Source of the DNA: Halobacillus alkaliphilus
Lineage (GTDB): Bacteria; Bacillota; Bacilli; Bacillales; Halobacillaceae
Reading direction: 5' to 3'
Assembly: GCF_900113125.1 (NCBI RefSeq)
Contig: NZ_FOOG01000008.1
Span: forward strand, 56,548-120,547
DNA: 64,000 bases
The notes below the pieces were generated by a model. That model was not told where the DNA came from. It saw nothing but the letters and a program-made list of their open reading frames with translations, and ran no database searches. A program made the translations under genes and the position numbers. Positions 1 to 8,258 of the stretch are shown here, in pieces. Position 1 is the stretch's first letter; every line of letters begins with the position of its first letter.

Positions 1-762
1 CCTAATGATGATAAAAACGTTATTATGGAAATACGCGGTGCGGCCGGAGGCGATGAAGCTGCTTTATTTGCTGGCGACCTTTACCGCATGTATGCCCGCT
101 ACGCTGAAATGCAAGGCTGGAAAACCGAAGTTATTGAAGCTCATCCCAACGATGTAGGTGGATATAAAGAGATTATCTTTATCGTGAACGGTGAACGTGC
201 TTATTCTAAAATGAAATTTGAAAACGGAGCTCACCGTGTCCAGCGTGTACCTGAGACAGAGTCAGGAGGACGAATTCATACATCTACGGCTACTGTTGTG
301 GTTATGCCAGAAGCGGAAGAAGTAGAAGTGGAAGTACATGATAAAGATATCAGGGTCGATACGTTTGCTTCAAGTGGACCAGGGGGACAGAGTGTCAATA
401 CGACCATGTCAGCTGTCCGTTTGACTCATGAGCCGACCGGTATCGTTGTTTCCTGTCAGGATGAAAAATCTCAGATCAAGAACAAAGAGAAAGCGATGAA
501 GGTTCTTCGTGCTCGTATTTATGATAAATTCCAGCAGGAAGCTCAAGCGGAATACGATGAAAGTCGTAAATCTGCAGTCGGTACTGGTGACCGCTCAGAG
601 CGTATTCGTACGTATAATTTCCCGCAGACGCGTGTTACAGACCATAGAATTGGTTTAACCTTACAAAAGCTGGATCAAGTTCTTCAAGGGAATATGGACG
701 AAATTCTTGAGGCTCTTCTTATTGAGGAGCAGACGAAGAAGCTTGAGCAGCTTGGTGAATAA
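1..762 (+). CDS. prfA: Peptide chain release factor 1 (3' part)
   Basis: Class I release factor that reads UAA and UAG in the ribosomal A site and triggers hydrolysis of peptidyl-tRNA. The frame is open from the first base, so the gene starts before the window and about the first 100 residues are missing. Visible are the PET tripeptide (PxT anticodon-like motif of RF1) in RVPETES and the catalytic GGQ encoded at 382-390, followed by the conserved domain that ends in an acidic helical tail. It is followed after one base by prmC, whose product methylates the glutamine of GGQ, the usual pairing. No frameshift is seen. Confidence 0.97.
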   Translation, partial: PNDDKNVIMEIRGAAGGDEAALFAGDLYRMYARYAEMQGWKTEVIEAHPNDVGGYKEIIFIVNGERAYSKMKFENGAHRVQRVPETESGGRIHTSTATVVVMPEAEEVEVEVHDKDIRVDTFASSGPGGQSVNTTMSAVRLTHEPTGIVVSCQDEKSQIKNKEKAMKVLRARIYDKFQQEAQAEYDESRKSAVGTGDRSERIRTYNFPQTRVTDHRIGLTLQKLDQVLQGNMDEILEALLIEEQTKKLEQLGE

Positions 763-763
763 C

Positions 764-1630
764 ATGAATTCAAATTTTACTACGATTCAGGAAGCCCGTC
801 ACTGGGCTTCCGTTTTTTTGGGTAATCATACGCGGGAAGTAAGAGTAGCGGATTTATTGCTGGAGCATTTCTTAAACATGTCTTTTGCACAACTATTAGC
901 TTATGAAAAAGACCCTTTTCCGGAAAGTAAGCGTGAGATCTTTGTGGATAGTGTACGGATTCATGCTGAAACCGGCATGCCTGTCCAGCATATAATAGGA
1001 GAGGCTGACTTTTATGGCAGAAGCTTTTCAGTGGACTCAAATGTTTTAGTTCCACGCTCTGAAACGGAAGAACTGGTAGAAGGTATCTTGAAATGGGTGG
1101 AAAGCTCTAAGAAGGACAAGCCTCAAATAGCGGATATAGGTACAGGAAGCGGTATTATTGCTATAACACTGGCGCTCGAACTGAACCAAGCAGATGTATA
1201 TGCAAGCGATATTTCTGAGGAAGCACTGCAAACCGCATCCGGCAATGCTCAAAAGCTTGGAGCGGATATTCAGTTTATTCAAGGTGATTTTTATGCACCG
1301 TTCAAGGAGATACCGGTCGATATTGTGGTTTCCAATCCGCCATACATTTCACATGTAGATAAGGATTTGATGGATGACACAGTGGTGAATTTTGACCCGG
1401 CTCTTGCCTTATTTGCGGATAGGGAAGGACTGGCAGCTTACGATACGATTATGAAACAGATGAAGGAGTCGGACCATCGTCCTTCTTTAATCGCTTTTGA
1501 AATTGGACATCTCCAAGGGAATGCGGTAAAAGAAATAATTCAAAGTAGCCTTCCTGAGTACACGGTAGAGATTCGTAAAGACATTAATAAAAAAGACAGA
1601 ATGGTGTTTGCGAGCCGTGTTTCCAGCTAA
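764..1630 (+). CDS. prmC: Release factor glutamine methyltransferase PrmC (HemK)
   Basis: SAM-dependent N5-methyltransferase acting on the GGQ glutamine of release factors. An N-terminal helical domain (about residues 1-95) is followed by a Rossmann domain with the SAM motif IADIGTGSG and the catalytic NPPYIS motif. The open frame reaches back to 707 inside prfA, but ATG 764, one base after the prfA stop, gives the normal N-terminus (MNSNFTTIQEA) and 288 residues, the usual family length. Probably translated by coupling to prfA. Confidence 0.95.
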   Translation: MNSNFTTIQEARHWASVFLGNHTREVRVADLLLEHFLNMSFAQLLAYEKDPFPESKREIFVDSVRIHAETGMPVQHIIGEADFYGRSFSVDSNVLVPRSETEELVEGILKWVESSKKDKPQIADIGTGSGIIAITLALELNQADVYASDISEEALQTASGNAQKLGADIQFIQGDFYAPFKEIPVDIVVSNPPYISHVDKDLMDDTVVNFDPALALFADREGLAAYDTIMKQMKESDHRPSLIAFEIGHLQGNAVKEIIQSSLPEYTVEIRKDINKKDRMVFASRVSS

Positions 1631-1891
1631 CCTTTACAAGAATCTGAATGACTGAACGGGGGAAAAGTTTGCTTTTGTTAGAAATGCCTCGTTCAGATCT
1701 TATAAATCGAATGGCTTCCTACCTATCCATTCGATCCAAATAATAGGATTGTGTTCAGCTTCCAGTTCAAAGTGTACGTTAAGAGTGCCCTTATGATTTT
1801 ACAGGGAATAGGTTCATAGATTGATAGGTTTAAATTCTTCCACCTCTGCCTATACTAGCAACTAACAGAGGGACAGGGAGGACTTACCAAA
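1631..1891 (+). other. prmC-spoIIR intergenic region with two inverted repeats
   Basis: No gene is seen. Two inverted repeats lie here: CTGAACG/CGTTCAG at 1652-1658 and 1690-1696, and a perfect 9-bp pair ATCGAATGG/CCATTCGAT at 1706-1714 and 1727-1735. Neither is followed by a T-run, so they are not obvious intrinsic terminators. A forespore (sigma F) promoter for spoIIR would be expected here but I could not assign one with confidence. Confidence 0.5.
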
Positions 1892-2500
1892 ATGAAAAAC
1901 ACCGTACGCTTATTACTGGCATTATTAATTATAATTGTCGTATTACCTTGGGGGCAAAGCACAGGAGCTGAGTGGAAACAATATCAAGTTATTCCTGATG
2001 AGGCTATTCGTCTTCGCATACTAGCTGACAGCAATGATCAAAAGGATCAGCAGATTAAACGACTTGTACGGGATGAAGTAAATCATGAAATTAACAGGTG
2101 GGTAAAAGATATAACTTCCATTGAAGAAGCTAGAGATATGATTCAAAATCGTCTTCCTGAGATTGAAAAAGTAGTAGCAGCAACCCTCGAGAAAGAAGGT
2201 ATAAACTACTCTTTTGAAGTAGATTATAATGATTCCGTTACGTTTCCTGCTAAATTGTATGGTACATATATGTACCCGGCCGGTGAATATGAAGCCATTT
2301 TAATCACTCTGGGGCAAGGGACAGGAGATAATTGGTGGTGTGTATTATTTCCGCCTCTATGTTTTCTTGACTTCTCCAACGGCACAAGCGTAGCACAAGC
2401 CGAGGAAAAAAATTCAGATAAAATAGAAGCTGAACCTGCAGAGGATGAAAAAGAAGTGAAATTCTTTGTGATCAAACTTTGGGATAAACTATTTTCCTAG
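1892..2500 (+). CDS. spoIIR: Stage II sporulation protein R
   Basis: Secreted forespore signal that activates the SpoIIGA protease, which processes pro-sigma E in the mother cell. The 202-residue product has an N-terminal signal/anchor (residues 4-20), the conserved block IRLRILADSN, and the family hallmark NWWCVLFPPLCF near residue 150. The start is supported by GGGAGGA about ten bases upstream. The C-terminal tail after the hallmark is acidic. Gene position between prmC and sua5 matches B. subtilis spoIIR (ywlA). Confidence 0.95.
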   Translation: MKNTVRLLLALLIIIVVLPWGQSTGAEWKQYQVIPDEAIRLRILADSNDQKDQQIKRLVRDEVNHEINRWVKDITSIEEARDMIQNRLPEIEKVVAATLEKEGINYSFEVDYNDSVTFPAKLYGTYMYPAGEYEAILITLGQGTGDNWWCVLFPPLCFLDFSNGTSVAQAEEKNSDKIEAEPAEDEKEVKFFVIKLWDKLFS

Positions 2501-2503
2501 CAT

Positions 2504-2552
2504 ATCATCCACACCCTTTTTCATAATGTAGAAGAAAAGGGGTGTGGATGAT
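2504..2552 (+). promoter_or_regulatory. Long hairpin holding the next gene's ribosome binding site
   Basis: Perfect 13-bp arms ATCATCCACACCC (2504-2516) and GGGTGTGGATGAT (2540-2552), extended by a wobble and five further pairs to an 11-base loop. The Shine-Dalgarno-like AAAAGGGG (2535-2542) of the following small gene is in the 3' arm, and no T-run follows. It may end spoIIR transcripts weakly, but the geometry fits sequestration of the translation start at 2555. Confidence 0.6.
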
Positions 2553-2554
2553 TC

Positions 2555-2866
2555 GTGTATATTGAAAAAATGGACGAGAAACTCTACTATTTAAAAGAAG
2601 GAAAGCGTAAGATTGGATATTTTCATCTGAGTGCTCAAGGGAATGGGATATTCAAATTAGAGCAGCTGCATGTAGTTTCCCAGGTTTCACCCAGTCAGAT
2701 TCTGGGTGTTTTTGAATTGATTCAGTATTATGCGCAGTCACAGAAGATGGATGAAATTCATGTGGACAGCCATTCGGGAGCCCTTGATCATATCCTGCAG
2801 CATCAGCGTTTTGAACGGCAAGATGTCGAAAAATGCTTGTGGGTATATAAGGTTATTCACAACTAA
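2555..2866 (+). CDS. Small GNAT-like protein (YwlB position)
   Basis: A 103-residue cytosolic protein. Its pattern (strand, LEQLHVVSQVSPSQILGV, helix with YYAQSQKMDEIHV, then HILQHQRFER) resembles the C-terminal half of a GNAT acyltransferase, but the acetyl-CoA loop R/QxxGxG/A is not visible, so it may be degenerate or only structurally related. It occupies the position of B. subtilis ywlB between spoIIR and ywlC. The start is GTG 2555, with AAAAGGGG upstream but buried in a hairpin; ATG 2570 is an alternative. Its last codons overlap a DnaA-box (2853-2861). Confidence 0.6.
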   Translation: MYIEKMDEKLYYLKEGKRKIGYFHLSAQGNGIFKLEQLHVVSQVSPSQILGVFELIQYYAQSQKMDEIHVDSHSGALDHILQHQRFERQDVEKCLWVYKVIHN

Positions 2867-3013
2867 CTGTGTACAAACAGGTTACTTATGCACAATTTCG
2901 GCCGTTTCAGTGGATAACCTGTGGATTGTGTTTTTAGTATTGTAAAAATTACTAACGGTTTCTTTGGATATGTGGGTATCTTTGTGGATAACTTGAGGAC
3001 AACCTGTGTATAA
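2853..3013. promoter_or_regulatory. DnaA-box cluster upstream of sua5
   Basis: Four exact TTATNCACA boxes: TTATTCACA 2853-2861 (+), TTATGCACA 2886-2894 (+), and on the minus strand 2983-2991 (read on + as TGTGGATAA) and 3005-3013 (TGTGTATAA). Near matches with one mismatch lie at 2868-2876 and 2909-2917, weaker ones at 2920-2928 and 2971-2979. From memory, DnaA binds a box cluster upstream of ywlC in B. subtilis, so this is likely a conserved DnaA titration or regulatory site outside the origin. Confidence 0.85.
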
Positions 3014-3086
3014 TGTCTGAATTTGTGGAAACTTGTAGAATAGTTACTATAACAAGTGAATTGTCGAAGAAAAAGGAGTAATAGAA

Positions 3087-4127
3087 ATGGATATGATAAC
3101 GAAGTTGTGGAAACCCTCTGCACAACCAAAGGAATCAGATGTTTCCATACAAGAAGCTGCGAACTTATTGAGAGAACAACAAGTGGTTGCTTTTCCTACA
3201 GAGACAGTCTACGGGCTTGGGGCAGATGCTACCAATGAAAGTGCCGTTAAAAGGATCTTTGAAGCTAAGGGGCGTCCATCTGATAACCCTTTAATCGTGC
3301 ATGTAGCAAGCATAAGAGAAGTAGAGGATCTCGTTACTCATATTCCTCAGGTAGCTCGTAAACTTATGGAAAGATTCTGGCCAGGACCGCTTACTTTAAT
3401 TTTAGAAAGCAACGGAACAGCCTCGAAGAATGTAACAGCAGGCTTAAAAACGGTTGCTATTCGCATGCCGGATCATGCATTAGCTTTAGCTTTGCTTAAG
3501 GCAGCAGAGCTGCCTTTGGCTGCACCGAGTGCAAATCGTTCAGGGCGTCCGAGTCCTACAAAGGCAGAGCATGTGCGTCAGGATTTAGAAGGACGTATTG
3601 CAGGTATTCTGGACGGAGGACCGACGGGTGTAGGAGTAGAATCAACTGTACTGGATTGTACATCTGAAATTCCTGCTATCCTTCGCCCGGGAGGTATAAC
3701 TAAAGAGGATCTTGAAGAGGTATTGCCTGAAGTAAAAATTGACCCCGCCTTAACTGGGAAAGACACTCCTCCGGTTTCTCCAGGGATGAAGTACACACAT
3801 TATGCCCCAGAGTCTCCATTGTGGTTAATAAAGGGGGAGGATGAGTTCTTTAGGAACCAACTGCATGAATTACAAGAAGAGGGTTACCGGATTGGGGTAA
3901 TTGCAAGCAATGAACTAGCTGAAAAACTTCATCATGACTTCGTTCTCCCGTGCGGATCCAGAGAGAATCTTACGGAAGTAGCTAACCGGCTTTACGAGGT
4001 GCTGCGCGAATATAAAAAATCAGATATTGATCTTATTCTATGTGAATCTTTTCCAAATTATGGCGTAGGGGCAGCAGTTATGAATCGATTAACGAAAGCC
4101 TCTGTTAAGATCATCGAACAGCCCTGA
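3087..4127 (+). CDS. ywlC: L-threonylcarbamoyladenylate synthase (Sua5/YwlC)
   Basis: Makes threonylcarbamoyl-AMP from threonine, bicarbonate and ATP, the first step of t6A37 modification of ANN-decoding tRNAs. The 346-residue protein has an N-terminal YrdC-type domain (about 20-210; TETVYGLGADA, KGRPSDNPL, APSANRSG) and a C-terminal Sua5 domain, as in long-form enzymes. ATG 3087 is preceded by AAAAAGGAG. The DnaA-box cluster directly upstream suggests control by DnaA. Confidence 0.95.
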   Translation: MDMITKLWKPSAQPKESDVSIQEAANLLREQQVVAFPTETVYGLGADATNESAVKRIFEAKGRPSDNPLIVHVASIREVEDLVTHIPQVARKLMERFWPGPLTLILESNGTASKNVTAGLKTVAIRMPDHALALALLKAAELPLAAPSANRSGRPSPTKAEHVRQDLEGRIAGILDGGPTGVGVESTVLDCTSEIPAILRPGGITKEDLEEVLPEVKIDPALTGKDTPPVSPGMKYTHYAPESPLWLIKGEDEFFRNQLHELQEEGYRIGVIASNELAEKLHHDFVLPCGSRENLTEVANRLYEVLREYKKSDIDLILCESFPNYGVGAAVMNRLTKASVKIIEQP

Positions 4128-4184
4128 CATATAGAATCTGCTTCCCGCATACGATGAAATAGTATGTCCGGGGAGGGCTCATAT

Positions 4185-4721
4185 TTGGAACATGTTACGG
4201 GGTTGGTTTTGCTTTCGTTAGCCTTAGGTTTGGATGCTTTCTCGGTTTCACTCGGAATGGGACTTCAAGCGGTCCGTTTAAAACACGCATTCTTTGCAGG
4301 GATTGTTGTGGGTATTTTCCACATGTTTATGCCTGGGCTTGGCATGGCCCTTGGACAATGGCTTTCAAGCAGTGCAAGTGAGTGGGCAGCTGTCGGAGGA
4401 GGTTTATTGCTTTTCTGTCTGGGAAGCTATACCGTTTTTGCATCATTCACGGACAAGCATAATGCGGCTTATACCCTGGCGGGAGCGGGGATGTGGCTTT
4501 TTGCTCTTAGTGTGAGTATTGATAGTTTTCCAGTTGGCTTCAGCTTAGGACTTCGTGAATCGGAGGTTTTTGTATCAATTTTTTCCTTCGGTCTGTTTAG
4601 TATGCTGCTGACTTGGGCGGGTTTTGTTATTGGACGGCGGGCCAGCGGTCTTCTTGGGGTGTATAGTGAATTACTAGGTGGAAGTATTCTCTGTGCGCTA
4701 GGGTTGCATGCCATTTTCTGA
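4185..4721 (+). CDS. mntP: Manganese efflux pump MntP
   Basis: Six-helix inner membrane Mn(II) exporter of the MntP (YwlD) family. Conserved acidic membrane motifs are visible (ALGLDAFSVSLGMG in helix 1 and SVSIDSFPVGFSLG in helix 4). The frame opens at ATG 4164, but GGGGAGGG (4170-4177) sits seven bases before TTG 4185, which gives the family-type N-terminus (MEHVTGLVLLSLALG after the initiator) and 178 residues, so I prefer TTG. Lies between sua5 and ywlE with no terminator seen, hence probably co-transcribed. Confidence 0.9.
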   Translation: MEHVTGLVLLSLALGLDAFSVSLGMGLQAVRLKHAFFAGIVVGIFHMFMPGLGMALGQWLSSSASEWAAVGGGLLLFCLGSYTVFASFTDKHNAAYTLAGAGMWLFALSVSIDSFPVGFSLGLRESEVFVSIFSFGLFSMLLTWAGFVIGRRASGLLGVYSELLGGSILCALGLHAIF

Positions 4722-4792
4722 CAAACATTTTAACTACCCCCTGTACGTATGATATTATGGAGTAAAGTGATAAACGGTTAGGAGAATTGGCT

Positions 4793-5401
4793 ATGAATAT
4801 ATTATTTGTTTGTACTGGAAATACTTGCAGAAGTCCTATGGCCGAAGCTCTCTTAAAAGCAAAGCTCTCAACTATTGAGGCGCGTTCAGCCGGTATATTT
4901 GCTGGTGAAGGAGAGCCGATGTCCAAAAATACAGAGCTTGTTCTTAGAGAATGGAAGTTTGACATAGCTCACAAAACAAGTTCAGTAACGGCAGAATTGT
5001 TAGAGTGGGCTGACCTTGTATTGACTATGACTGATCGTCACAAACAAACCCTGGCCATTCAATATCCGGATTATCAGGATAAATACTTTACTCTAAAAGA
5101 ATATGTACTCATTGATGAAAATAAATGGCAGAAGCTGAAAGAGCTGTACGCTAAATTTGAAGAGAAACGTTCCTCCATATTGAGTCACACGGCAAATTTA
5201 AGTGATGAAGAGATGGAAGAAAAGCTGCTGACTGACTTAAAATCCGAGATTAAACAGATTGAAGAAATAGAAAACAGCATCCCTGATATCAACATTATTG
5301 ATCCTTTTGGCGGGAATTTGGATGCCTATAGAACGACACGGGACGAATTAGATAAGTATATTGAACTTCTCGTTAAAAGATTGAACGGTACCTCTTCCTA
5401 A
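4793..5401 (+). CDS. ywlE: Protein arginine phosphatase YwlE with an extra insert
   Basis: LMW-PTP-fold enzyme that removes phosphate from phospho-arginine, opposing McsB. The P-loop CTGNTCRS has threonine where tyrosine phosphatases have a larger residue, the mark of arginine specificity, and the general acid is in the DPFGG loop. ATG 4793 follows AGGAG by eight bases (the in-frame TTG 4787 is too close). The protein has 202 residues against about 150 for the B. subtilis enzyme: a charged, probably coiled-coil segment of roughly 50 residues sits between LKEYV and DPFGG. Confidence 0.92.
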   Translation: MNILFVCTGNTCRSPMAEALLKAKLSTIEARSAGIFAGEGEPMSKNTELVLREWKFDIAHKTSSVTAELLEWADLVLTMTDRHKQTLAIQYPDYQDKYFTLKEYVLIDENKWQKLKELYAKFEEKRSSILSHTANLSDEEMEEKLLTDLKSEIKQIEEIENSIPDINIIDPFGGNLDAYRTTRDELDKYIELLVKRLNGTSS

Positions 5402-5570
5402 AGATTTAGGTATATCCGTGATTTAGGTTTGAAATGGTGCCGAATTACATAGGATAGATAGTTTTCAGCTGCTTTTTAAAAAAATGTATGGTTCGAGCTG
5501 AGTTGTAACTTGTAACGACTTTTAGTCAACAATAAATCTCCCTATTATAAACGCATTCTGATTTTAAGAA

Positions 5571-5600
5571 TAGAGCCGGAAAAACGGCTCTATTTTTTTA
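5571..5600 (+). terminator. Intrinsic terminator after ywlE
   Basis: Arms TAGAGCCG and CGGCTCTA (5571-5578, 5585-5592) around a GAAAAA loop, followed by a T-run. It lies about 170 bases after the ywlE stop; the bases between (5402-5570) show no gene. Confidence 0.85.
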
Positions 5601-5623
5601 TGTTACATAATCCTATTGTTCAA

Positions 5624-5652
5624 TTGACAGCAGCTCAGTAAACTGGCACGAT
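5624..5652 (+). promoter_or_regulatory. Candidate sigma A promoter for rpiB
   Basis: Perfect -35 TTGACA (5624-5629), 17-base spacer, weak -10 CACGAT (5647-5652) with a TGn extension at 5644-5646. It is downstream of the terminator and 36 bases before rpiB. Confidence 0.45.
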
Positions 5653-5688
5653 AGGATTGATAATTAAGAAGACGGGAGTGTAGGAGCT

Positions 5689-6129
5689 ATGAAAGTAATT
5701 CTTGCTTCAGACCATGGCGGTGTGAATCTGCGACAGGAAGTAGCAGATGTTTTGACTGAACTTCAAATTGACTTTGAAGATATTGGCTGTGACTGTGAAG
5801 GATCTGTAGATTATCCAGATTATGGTATTCCAGCAGCTGAACGAGTAGCTGATGGAGAGTTTGATAAAGCTATTCTTATTTGCGGAACTGGAATCGGAAT
5901 GTCCATTTCTGCAAATAAAGTAAAAGGAGTACGTGCTGCTCTTGTTCATGATCTTTTTACAGCAAAAGTTACAAGGGAACATAACGATTCCAATGTTCTT
6001 TGCATGGGCGAACGCGTCATCGGCCCTGGACTTGCGAAAGAAATTGCAAAAACGTGGGTTACGACAGATTTTGAAGGCGGCCGTCACAAAAAACGGGTAA
6101 CTAAGATTGCCGAATATGAGAATAAATAA
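5689..6129 (+). CDS. rpiB: Ribose-5-phosphate isomerase B (YwlF)
   Basis: Interconverts ribose-5-phosphate and ribulose-5-phosphate in the pentose phosphate pathway; some family members act on other aldoses. The 146-residue LacA/RpiB protein shows the N-terminal SDHGGVNLR motif, the catalytic cysteine loop AILICGTGIGMSISANK, and the HNDSNVLCMGERVIG block. Start ATG 5689 has GTAGGAG upstream. Followed by its own terminator-like hairpin before ywlG. Confidence 0.93.
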   Translation: MKVILASDHGGVNLRQEVADVLTELQIDFEDIGCDCEGSVDYPDYGIPAAERVADGEFDKAILICGTGIGMSISANKVKGVRAALVHDLFTAKVTREHNDSNVLCMGERVIGPGLAKEIAKTWVTTDFEGGRHKKRVTKIAEYENK

Positions 6130-6180
6130 TACAATGAAAGCAGATAAGCGGAAGCTAAATAATGCGGAAGCTGATAATTA

Positions 6181-6210
6181 AAGGAGGAGCATACAGGCTT
6201 CTCCTTTTTT
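6181..6210 (+). terminator. Terminator-like hairpin after rpiB
   Basis: Stem AAGGAGGAGC / GCTTCTCCTT (6181-6190, 6197-6206, one G-T pair) followed by four T. Note that AAGGAGGAGC looks like a strong Shine-Dalgarno but no frame starts from it. Confidence 0.7.
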
Positions 6211-6238
6211 AGAAATAAAACGACAAGGAGGGGCAGGC

Positions 6239-6811
6239 GTGATAGATGTCCAAACCATCCAGGATGATACCAGGACTGTAGTGGAACAACTTTTGCAAAC
6301 GGGATCCATTAAAGATGGTATATTTGTGGTAGGATGTTCGACCAGCGAGGTAGCTGGCGAGCGGATTGGCACTTCCGGAAACGAGTCTCTGGCAGAGGTT
6401 ATGTTCCGTGAACTTAAAAAGATGGAAGATCAGGCGAATATTCATGTAGCTTTCCAGTGCTGCGAGCATTTAAATCGGTCGATCGTTGTGGATCGCTCTG
6501 TTTTTGAGAAAGAGAGGTTGACAGAGGTCTCGGCCATTCCGGTACCTAAAGCCGGTGGTTCTATGGCTTCTTATGCCTTTAAACATATGGATGACCCAGT
6601 CCTGGTAGAAACCATCCAGGCCGATGGCGGACTTGATATAGGGGATACTTTAATTGGTATGCATTTGAAGCGGGTGGCTGTCCCGTTGCGTATTGAACAG
6701 AAAACGATTGGAGCCGCCCACATTACGGCTGCCAAAACGCGGCCTCCTTTAATAGGAGGAGTCCGGGCTGTTTATGAAATAATGGAAGAAGAAGGTTCTT
6801 GTGACGAATAG
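6239..6811 (+). CDS. ywlG: UPF0340/TIGR01440 family protein YwlG
   Basis: Conserved hypothetical protein found beside rpiB and glyA in Bacilli; molecular function is not known to me. The 190-residue product shows the family features GCSTSEVAGERIG, FQCCEHLNRS and RTP-like KTRPPLIGG. The start is GTG 6239, preceded by AAGGAGGGG. No membrane segment or signal peptide. Its constant place upstream of glyA suggests a link to one-carbon or pentose metabolism, which is inference only. Confidence 0.88.
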   Translation: MIDVQTIQDDTRTVVEQLLQTGSIKDGIFVVGCSTSEVAGERIGTSGNESLAEVMFRELKKMEDQANIHVAFQCCEHLNRSIVVDRSVFEKERLTEVSAIPVPKAGGSMASYAFKHMDDPVLVETIQADGGLDIGDTLIGMHLKRVAVPLRIEQKTIGAAHITAAKTRPPLIGGVRAVYEIMEEEGSCDE

Positions 6812-6835
6812 GAATGGAAAGGGGAACGGTTTATT

Positions 6836-8092
6836 ATGAATCAAGTGAAATCAACAGACGCAGAGGTATTTGCAGCTATTCAGGATGAAAGAGATCGTCA
6901 ACAGAATAATATTGAGTTAATAGCTTCTGAAAACTTTGTTTCCGAGGCTGTGATGGAAGCGATGGGTTCCGTTATGACTAATAAATATGCGGAAGGATAT
7001 CCTGGCCGTCGTTACTATGGAGGCTGTGAGCATGTAGACGTAGTAGAAAATCTGGCTCGTGATCGTGCGAAAGAGCTCTTTGGAGCGGATCATGCCAACG
7101 TCCAGCCTCATTCCGGTGCCCAAGCCAACATGGCCGTTTATTTTACCGTTCTTGATCACGGAGATACCGTACTTGGAATGAATCTAAATCACGGAGGACA
7201 TCTCACACACGGAAGTTCTGTAAACTTTAGTGGCAAGCTGTACAACTTTGAAGAATATGGCGTTGAGGAAAATGATGAGCGAATTAACTATGAAGCCGTA
7301 TTGAAAAAAGCGAAAGAAGTTCAGCCTAAGCTGATTGTGGCCGGTGCGAGCGCTTATCCACGTGAAATTGATTTTGCTAAATTCCGTGAAATTGCGGATG
7401 AAGTGGGAGCTTATCTTCTTGTAGATATGGCGCATATTGCCGGTTTGATTGCCTCTGGTCTCCATCCTAACCCAGTACCGCATGCGCATTTCGTTACAAC
7501 TACGACTCATAAAACCCTTCGCGGTCCACGTGGCGGTATGATTCTTTGTCAAAAAGAGTTCGCGAAAAAAATCGATAAGAATGTGTTTCCTGGTATGCAG
7601 GGTGGTCCGTTGATGCATATAATTGCTGCCAAAGCTGTTTCCTTCAAAGAAGCGCTCCAGCCTGAGTTTAAAGATTATTCAAAGCAGATCATTGCAAACG
7701 CTAAGCGACTTGGGGAATCCCTTGTAGATAAAGGGGTCGACATTGTATCGGGCGGCACGGATAATCATCTGCTGTTATTGAATCTGCAAAAGAAAGGTCT
7801 TACAGGAAAAGTGATAGAAAAGGCTTTGGATGATATTGGTATTACAACCAATAAAAATACGATTCCTTTTGACACAGAAAGCCCATTTGTAACGAGTGGT
7901 ATCCGGATTGGAACCGCTGCTGTCACATCTCGCGGTTTCAAAGAAAACGAGATGGATGAAATAGCAGATTTAATTGCTTTCACTCTTGACCATCACGAGA
8001 ATGAAGAAAAAATGAAAGAAGCGGCAGAGCGTGTGCGTGAGCTGACTTCCCGTTTCCCTCTTTATCAAACTTTAAATTATTCTTCTATTTAA
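6836..8092 (+). CDS. glyA: Serine hydroxymethyltransferase
   Basis: PLP enzyme converting serine and tetrahydrofolate to glycine and 5,10-methylene-THF, the main one-carbon source. The 418-residue protein has the N-terminal ASENFVS block, the [11 protein letters not shown] substrate loop, and the PLP lysine in [14 protein letters not shown]. Length and motifs are normal. Start ATG 6836 is preceded by GAAAGGGG. A weak GC hairpin follows. Confidence 0.97.
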   Translation: MNQVKSTDAEVFAAIQDERDRQQNNIELIASENFVSEAVMEAMGSVMTNKYAEGYPGRRYYGGCEHVDVVENLARDRAKELFGADHANVQPHSGAQANMAVYFTVLDHGDTVLGMNLNHGGHLTHGSSVNFSGKLYNFEEYGVEENDERINYEAVLKKAKEVQPKLIVAGASAYPREIDFAKFREIADEVGAYLLVDMAHIAGLIASGLHPNPVPHAHFVTTTTHKTLRGPRGGMILCQKEFAKKIDKNVFPGMQGGPLMHIIAAKAVSFKEALQPEFKDYSKQIIANAKRLGESLVDKGVDIVSGGTDNHLLLLNLQKKGLTGKVIEKALDDIGITTNKNTIPFDTESPFVTSGIRIGTAAVTSRGFKENEMDEIADLIAFTLDHHENEEKMKEAAERVRELTSRFPLYQTLNYSSI

Positions 8093-8100
8093 TAGAAAAA

Positions 8101-8125
8101 AGCCGTCAGCCTAGTACTGGCGGCT
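8101..8125 (+). terminator. Hairpin after glyA
   Basis: AGCCGTCAG / CTGGCGGCT (8101-8109, 8117-8125) with G-T pairs, followed by an AT-rich but interrupted tract; a modest terminator. Confidence 0.55.
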
Positions 8126-8193
8126 ATTATTATGTCTTAGTATGTACCCGTAGGAAAGAATGGAGTGGCCGGGGCAAATTCATATTTATCGGG

Positions 8194-8222
8194 TTGCAGT
8201 TCATCTTGTTTTTCAGTACAAT
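8194..8222 (+). promoter_or_regulatory. Candidate sigma A promoter for upp
   Basis: TTGCAG (8194-8199), 17-base spacer, TACAAT (8217-8222), 36 bases upstream of the upp start. Only one or two mismatches per hexamer. Confidence 0.6.
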
Positions 8223-8258
8223 TTAAAGGATGCAAACTATGAGAAGGAGTGATCGGCA

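Noticed and set aside
6181..6190. AAGGAGGAGC as a ribosome binding site for an extra gene
   Set aside because: No start codon with an open frame follows at useful distance; it forms the arm of a terminator hairpin instead.
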